Source: CBDHCC01 sp965219235
GTDB taxonomy: Bacteria; Pseudomonadota; Alphaproteobacteria; Sphingomonadales; Sphingomonadaceae
Length of the DNA stretch: 64,000 bases
Reading direction: 5' to 3'
NCBI GenBank assembly: GCA_965219235.1
Contig: OZ244721.1
Location: forward strand, 2,108,001 to 2,172,000
Shown: one piece after another, positions 60,224 through 64,000 of the stretch
Position numbering within the stretch: position 1 is the stretch's first letter
How the letters are laid out: the number at the start of each line of letters is the position of its first letter
Notes under the pieces: generated by a model
Databases searched by the model: none
What the model was told of the DNA's origin: nothing
The model's input: the letters and a program-made list of their open reading frames with translations, nothing else
Position numbers and translations under genes: made by a program

Positions 60224-60753
60224 TGGCGGGCGTGGACGAGGGCCGGACGTTCGTGCCGCTCCGGCTGGCGGTGCTGACCGTCTCCGACAGCCGCACGCCG
60301 GAGACCGACTCGTCGGGGGACCTGCTGGCCGGGCGCGTCGTCGAGGCCGGCCACCAGCTCACCGCCCGTGCCATCGTACGGGACGACGAGCGGGCGATCC
60401 GGGCGCGAGTCACGGACTGGATCGGCGACGACCATGTCGACGCGATCGTCACCACCGGCGGCACCGGGCTGACCGGCCGCGACGTGACGCCCGAGGCGCT
60501 CCGCCCGCTGTTCACCAAGGAGATCACCGGCTTCGCCCACGCCTTCCACCAGGTGAGCCTGGGCACGATCGGCCTGTCCACCCTCCAGTCGCGCGCCTGT
60601 GCCGGACTGGTCGGCCACGTGCCGGTGTTCGCGCTGCCCGGCTCGAACGGCGCGGTGAAGGATGGCTGGGACGAGGTCATCCGCCATCAGCTCGACAGCC
60701 GCTACCGCCCCTGCAACCTGGTGGAGATCATGCCGAGGTTTCTGGAGCGATAG
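60223..60753 (+). CDS. moaB: Molybdopterin adenylyltransferase-type protein MoaB/MogA
   Basis: A 176-residue MoCF-fold protein. LRLAVLTVSDSRTPETDSSGDLL, DAIVTTGGTGLTGRDVTPEAL and VFALPGSNGAVKDGWDEVI are the nucleotide/pterin-binding motifs. MoaB-type proteins of this length adenylate molybdopterin in some bacteria, while in E. coli MogA does so. It is the last gene of the mo operon. Confidence 0.94.
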   Translation: MAGVDEGRTFVPLRLAVLTVSDSRTPETDSSGDLLAGRVVEAGHQLTARAIVRDDERAIRARVTDWIGDDHVDAIVTTGGTGLTGRDVTPEALRPLFTKEITGFAHAFHQVSLGTIGLSTLQSRACAGLVGHVPVFALPGSNGAVKDGWDEVIRHQLDSRYRPCNLVEIMPRFLER

Positions 60754-60777
60754 GTCAGGCGTCCGAAGCCCCAAGAG

Positions 60778-60990
60778 TCATCCGGGACCGCCCACCTCGA
60801 GCAACCCGTGTTTCGCGGGGCCTGTGCCCGGCGCGCAGCGCGGCAGCCGCTCGCGTGCGGCCAGATCGGGCGAGGCGGCGATGAGGCGGGCGAGGGCCTG
60901 CTCGATCTTGAGCACGGCGGCCTCGAGCGGTGTCGCCCGCGCTGGAACGAGCCGGCGCATGGCGGGATCGGTGACCACGGCCCCAAGCAA
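60778..60990 (-). pseudogene. Decayed IS110-family transposase fragment
   Basis: The minus-strand frame reads DPAMRRLVPARATPLEAAVLK, then IEQALARLIAASPDLAARER and LPRCAPGTGPAKHGLLEVG. This matches the IS110 transposase region LEAxIAxIDxALxxLIAASPxLAARxxLLRSVPGIGPVTAxTLL, with GIGPVT changed to GTGPAK. The part after it and the whole N-terminal DEDD domain are missing. It is a remnant, not a working enzyme. The assignment is from remembered family pattern. Confidence 0.65.
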
Positions 60991-61039
60991 CTGTTCGCAG
61001 GTTTGGGAAGACGGATGCGGCCCTGCTCAGGGACGGTCC

Positions 61040-61260
61040 TTCCAGATCGGCCTGGCCGAGCGCGCCATCACTCCCCGCATCCCATCGCACGATCCAGATC
61101 CCCCACCGCACAGTGCTCTGCCGCCAGTGTCACCGCATCGAAAACATGTTTGGAAACTCAAAAATGGCGCCGCATCCACACCCGTTGCGACCGATGTGCC
61201 CGCACCTTCATGTCCGCTATCTGCCTCGCAGCAACCGTCACCTTCTGGCTCGGCCAATGA
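61040..61260 (+). pseudogene. Frameshifted 3' remnant of an IS5-family transposase
   Basis: Three frames together spell the C-terminus of an IS5-type DDE transposase: GLAERAITPRIPS (from about 61045), then IQIPHRTVLCRQCHRIENMF near 61100-61155, then KWRRIHTRCDRCARTFMSAI and CLAATVTFWLGQ up to the stop at 61260. HRIENMF contains the catalytic Glu of the Y-(2)-R-(3)-E(-6)-K-like motif. At least two frameshifts and the missing N-terminus make it inactive. GC is lower than in the neighbours. Confidence 0.75.
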
Positions 61261-61342
61261 GTCCTGAGCCTAGTGGTAAGCATGGTGGTCAGTGACGCAA
61301 CTCTAGCAAAACACGGCCAAATTAACCGCTATAAGGAGTGGT

Positions 61343-61433
61343 TGGCGGAGCGGGAGGGATTCGAACCCTCGAGACGCTTTTGACGTCTACTCACTTTCCA
61401 GGCGAGCGCCTTCGACCACTCGGCCACCGCTCC
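61343..61433 (-). tRNA. tRNA-Ser (GGA)
   Basis: A 91-base class II tRNA including encoded CCA, read on the minus strand. The acceptor stem is GGAGCGG/CCGCTCC with discriminator G. The anticodon stem-loop is CTCGC-CTGGAAA-GTGAG, giving anticodon GGA. A long variable arm (TAGACGTCAAAAGCGTCT) and T arm GGGTTCGAATCCC are clear. The IS remnants lie just beyond its 3' end. Confidence 0.97.
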
Positions 61434-61503
61434 GGCGCGAGGGGTCGGTTAGCGGGGGGTCGGGGCTTTCGCAAGCCGCGCCGCTGTGGCAGCCTGCGAC
61501 GCC

Positions 61504-62607
61504 ATGGTCCGCACGCTCTCCGCCCTCCTCTCCGTCCTGCCGGCGCTCGCCGCCCCGGCCCTCGGACAGGAGGTGCCCTCGCCCAACGAGATCGTGGCGC
61601 AGGCTCCCGCGTCCGAGTGGCGCGCGATCGCGCCCGAGGACCTGCTGGTCATGGACCTCGCCCCCGCCCCCGGCTCGGGGTCCGGGGCAGGCCAAGACGG
61701 CGAGCCCCGCCGCGTCGTCATCCAGCTGATGCCACCGCCCTTCAGCCAGGGCTGGATCGACAACATCCGGGTGCTGGCGCGGGCGCGCTGGTGGGACGGG
61801 ACGAGCGTCAACCGGGTGCAGGACAACTATGTCGCGCAGTGGGGCGACGCGACGGAGGAGAAGCCGCTGCCGGACGGACTGAAGGTGATGGTCGAGGGAG
61901 ATTACACGACCAGTAAGCTGCTCACGCGGGAAGATCCCCGAGGACGTCCGAGGATTCGGTACACCTTGGGCGCAATGATGGTCCGCAATGCTCTGATCGC
62001 ATCGGGCAAGTACGCGGAGGCGCAAAAGGGTTATGCTGCTGCGTTGAACGGTTCGACCACGGGTGAGGCGCCAGTGCCGCCGCCTGATCTCACCCGGACA
62101 GAAGTGGGTGACAGATACGCACCCTTCACAAGCTTCGCTATGGGATGGCCGGTCGCCAGCTCGATGGGCCAGGCGAAAGAAACCAGCTTCTGGCCCGTCC
62201 ACTGCTACGCCACCGTCGGCGTCGGGCGGAACCTGTCGCCGGACACCGGCACCGGCGCGGAGCTCTACGCCGTCATCGGCCACGCCCCGCGCCACCTCGA
62301 TCGCAACATCGCCGTCGTGGGCCGGGTGATCGACGGGATCGAGCACCTCTCCTCGCTGCCGCGCGGGTCCGGCCCGCTGGGCTTCTACGAGGACCCCGCC
62401 CAGCGGGTGGCGATCGCGTCGATCCGGCTCGCCTCCGACCTGCCGGAGGGCGAGCGGCCGCGCTTCGAGTATTTGAGCACGGAGAGCGCCGCCTTCGCCC
62501 GCTATGCCGACGCGCGGGCCAACCGGCGCGATCCGTTCTTCATCGTGCCCGCCGGCGGCGCGGACGTGTGCAACGTGCCCGTGCCCGTCCGCCGCGTGAC
62601 CCGGTGA
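61504..62607 (+). CDS. Exported peptidylprolyl isomerase (cyclophilin-like, sphingomonad type)
   Basis: A 367-residue protein with signal peptide MVRTLSALLSVLPALAAPALG. The cyclophilin core is seen as RARWWDGTSVNRVQDNYVAQWGD and VGVGRNLSPDTGTGAELYAVIGHAPRHLDRNIAVVGRVIDGIEHLSSLPRG. A segment of about 80 residues between them (VEGDYTTSKLLTRED onward to SFAMGWPVA) is encoded by DNA of markedly lower GC and different codon use, suggesting recombination. The enzyme would assist folding in the periplasm. GTG 61486 is an alternative start. Confidence 0.88.
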   Translation: MVRTLSALLSVLPALAAPALGQEVPSPNEIVAQAPASEWRAIAPEDLLVMDLAPAPGSGSGAGQDGEPRRVVIQLMPPPFSQGWIDNIRVLARARWWDGTSVNRVQDNYVAQWGDATEEKPLPDGLKVMVEGDYTTSKLLTREDPRGRPRIRYTLGAMMVRNALIASGKYAEAQKGYAAALNGSTTGEAPVPPPDLTRTEVGDRYAPFTSFAMGWPVASSMGQAKETSFWPVHCYATVGVGRNLSPDTGTGAELYAVIGHAPRHLDRNIAVVGRVIDGIEHLSSLPRGSGPLGFYEDPAQRVAIASIRLASDLPEGERPRFEYLSTESAAFARYADARANRRDPFFIVPAGGADVCNVPVPVRRVTR

Positions 62608-62653
62608 GGGACGGCGTCGCCCGGTCTTCCGACCGTCACGCGCCGGGCTTAGG

Positions 62654-63427
62654 ATGGCGGCCGTGACCCGCATCGGCATCCTGGGCGCGGCCGGCCGCAT
62701 GGGACAGGAGGTCGCGCGCGCCATCGAGAGCAGCGCCGCGACGCTGGCGGGGGGCGCCGACCGCGAGGACGCGGGCGGCACGATCGGCGGATTGGCGATC
62801 GGAGCGGACGAGGCGGCGCTGGCGGCGAGGAGCGACGTGCTGGTCGACTTTTCCGCGTCGGCCGCGCTCGCCGCCCACCTCGACGCCGCGGTCGGCGCGG
62901 GCGTCCCCGTCCTGATCGGCACGACCGGGCTGAAGGCCGAGCACCACCGGCTGATCGACCACGCCGCCGCCGCCGTGCCGGTGCTGCAGACCGGCAACAC
63001 CTCGCTCGGCGTCACGCTGCTCGCCCGGCTGGTGCGCGAGGCGGCCGAGCGGCTGGGTCCGGACTGGGACATCGAGATCGTCGAGACGCACCACCGGCTG
63101 AAGATTGACGCTCCCTCTGGAACGGCGCAGCTTCTCGGCCAGGCGGCGGCCGCCGGACGCGGGGCGACCCTGACCGAGCTGGCGGAAGAGGGGCGCGCCG
63201 GCCTCGACTGCGCGCGCACGGACGGCGCCATCGGCTTCGCCAGTGTGCGCGGCGGCACGGTCGCGGGCGACCACACCGTGCTGCTCGCCGGGGAGGGCGA
63301 GCGCCTGGAACTCACCCATCGGGCCGAGAACCGCGCCATCTTCGCGCGCGGCGCGGTGCGCGCGGCGCTGTGGCTCGTCGGGCGACCGCCGGGCCGCTAC
63401 ACGATGGGCGACGTGCTCGACCTGTGA
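62654..63427 (+). CDS. dapB: 4-hydroxy-tetrahydrodipicolinate reductase
   Basis: A 257-residue enzyme of lysine and diaminopimelate synthesis. The dinucleotide loop is RIGILGAAGRMGQEVARAI. VLIGTTGLKAEH and PVLQTGNTSLGVTLLARL follow. The active-site motif is EIVETHHRLKIDAPSGTA, with His and Lys. The C-terminal YTMGDVLDL is typical. Its stop overlaps the GTG of nth. Confidence 0.97.
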   Translation: MAAVTRIGILGAAGRMGQEVARAIESSAATLAGGADREDAGGTIGGLAIGADEAALAARSDVLVDFSASAALAAHLDAAVGAGVPVLIGTTGLKAEHHRLIDHAAAAVPVLQTGNTSLGVTLLARLVREAAERLGPDWDIEIVETHHRLKIDAPSGTAQLLGQAAAAGRGATLTELAEEGRAGLDCARTDGAIGFASVRGGTVAGDHTVLLAGEGERLELTHRAENRAIFARGAVRAALWLVGRPPGRYTMGDVLDL

Positions 63428-64000
63428 GCGCCTCCCCGACCGGCGGCGGCCCCGCCCTGCCCCGCCCGCTTTCGAAGGCGAAGACCTTCGCGCTGTTCGA
63501 GCGGCTGGCGGCCGACAATCCGGCGCCTGTGACGGAGCTCGCCTACACCAACGCCTATACGCTGCTCGTCGCGGTCGCGCTCTCGGCACAGGCGACCGAC
63601 GCGGGCGTGAACAAGGCCACCCGGGCGCTGTTCGCGGAGGCGGACACGCCGCAGGCCATGCTGGCGCTGGGCGAGGACGGGCTGAAGGCGCACATCAGCT
63701 CGATCGGCCTCTACAACCAGAAGGCGAAGCACGCGATCGCCGCCGCGCGGCTGCTGGTCGAGCGCCACGGGGGAGAGGTGCCGCGCGACCGCGACGCGCT
63801 GCAGGCGCTGCCCGGCGTGGGCCGCAAGACCGCCAACGTGGTGCTCAATTGCTGGTGGGGCGAGGAGCGCTTCGCGGTCGACACGCACGTCTTCCGCGTC
63901 GCCAACCGCACGCGCGTCGCGCCCGGACGCACGGTGGAGGAGGTGGAGGCCGGGCTGGAGGCGCGCGTGCCGCAACCCTTTCGGCGCGACGCCCACCATT
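63424..64000 (+). CDS. nth: Endonuclease III, 5' part only (cut by window end)
   Basis: DNA glycosylase/AP lyase for oxidised pyrimidines; at least 192 residues are visible and the frame runs off the window. ELAYTNAYTLLVAVALSAQATD is the family N-terminus. The helix-hairpin-helix is LPGVGRKTANVVLN, with the catalytic Lys, and the catalytic Asp is in FAVDTHVFRVANR. The four C-terminal cluster cysteines would lie beyond position 64000. The start is GTG overlapping the dapB stop (GTGA). Confidence 0.95.
   Translation, partial: MSASPTGGGPALPRPLSKAKTFALFERLAADNPAPVTELAYTNAYTLLVAVALSAQATDAGVNKATRALFAEADTPQAMLALGEDGLKAHISSIGLYNQKAKHAIAAARLLVERHGGEVPRDRDALQALPGVGRKTANVVLNCWWGEERFAVDTHVFRVANRTRVAPGRTVEEVEAGLEARVPQPFRRDAHH

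Noticed and set aside
60808..61260. A single intact 150-codon gene
   Set aside because: Only its last 35 codons look like protein, and they are the end of a frameshifted IS5-type transposase whose preceding parts lie in other frames.

Overview
The window looks like a chromosomal segment of an alphaproteobacterium, most likely a sphingomonad (Sphingomonas or a close relative). I infer this from very high GC, GTG/TTG starts in short-overlap operons, the gene families present (two-domain peptidylprolyl isomerase, S46 peptidase, DUF1489, compact RNase E/G beside infA-maf-yacG, Entner-Doudoroff genes) and dense palindromic intergenic repeats. I see no prophage, CRISPR array or plasmid module. The only insertion-sequence traces are two decayed fragments near 61 kb.

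Layout. 0-4 kb: methyltransferase, cyclophilin, MgtE, DUF1489 protein. 4.2-8.6 kb: complete ybgC-tolQ-tolR-tolA-tolB-pal envelope operon (minus strand). 8.8-11.5 kb: dnaN-recF plus a membrane-anchored J-domain gene. 11.7-20 kb: outer-membrane protein, histidine phosphatase, IalB-like protein, rlmN, cyclopropane fatty acid synthase, S46 peptidase, argG. 20.2-24.9 kb: PAP2, membrane protein, methyltransferase, GT2 and GtrA, probably a polyprenyl-linked glycosylation module. 24.94-25.15 kb: a near-perfect parS site and a 21-bp tandem repeat array, followed by a DUF3857/transglutaminase/TPR protein. 27.9-29.2 kb: repeat cluster with a small GIY-YIG gene. 29.2-41 kb: GT-C-like membrane protein, marC-yggT, isoaspartyl peptidase, FMN reductase, alanine dehydrogenase, gcdH with a CoA-transferase, PHA-system protein, Crp/Fnr regulator, DUF202 protein. 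41-44.8 kb: zwf-pgl and glpD. 45-50 kb: MacAB-type exporter with outer-membrane factor. 50.2-52.1 kb: HWE kinase and single-domain response regulator, convergent. 52.2-54.5 kb: infA-maf-RNase E/G-yacG and tRNA-Phe. 54.6-58.3 kb: edd-glk-eda. 58.5-60.8 kb: moaA-moaD-moaE-moaB. 60.8-61.3 kb: IS graveyard. 61.3 kb to the end: tRNA-Ser, PPIase, dapB and the 5' part of nth.

How the parts work together. zwf, pgl, edd, glk and eda supply a full Entner-Doudoroff route from glucose to pyruvate plus glyceraldehyde-3-phosphate, although the genes lie in two blocks about 11 kb apart. glpD feeds glycerol-3-phosphate into the same central metabolism. The Tol-Pal operon, OMP, MacAB/NodT exporter, GT module and cyclopropane synthase all serve the envelope. 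dnaN, recF and the parS site suggest that this segment lies near the replication origin.

The most unusual non-genic content is: (1) parS beside 4.5 copies of a 21-bp iteron-like repeat; (2) at least six families of inverted-repeat elements in the intergenic spaces, two of which appear to donate the ribosome binding site of the next gene and one of which sits inside the exporter operon; (3) a composition break inside the second PPIase gene.
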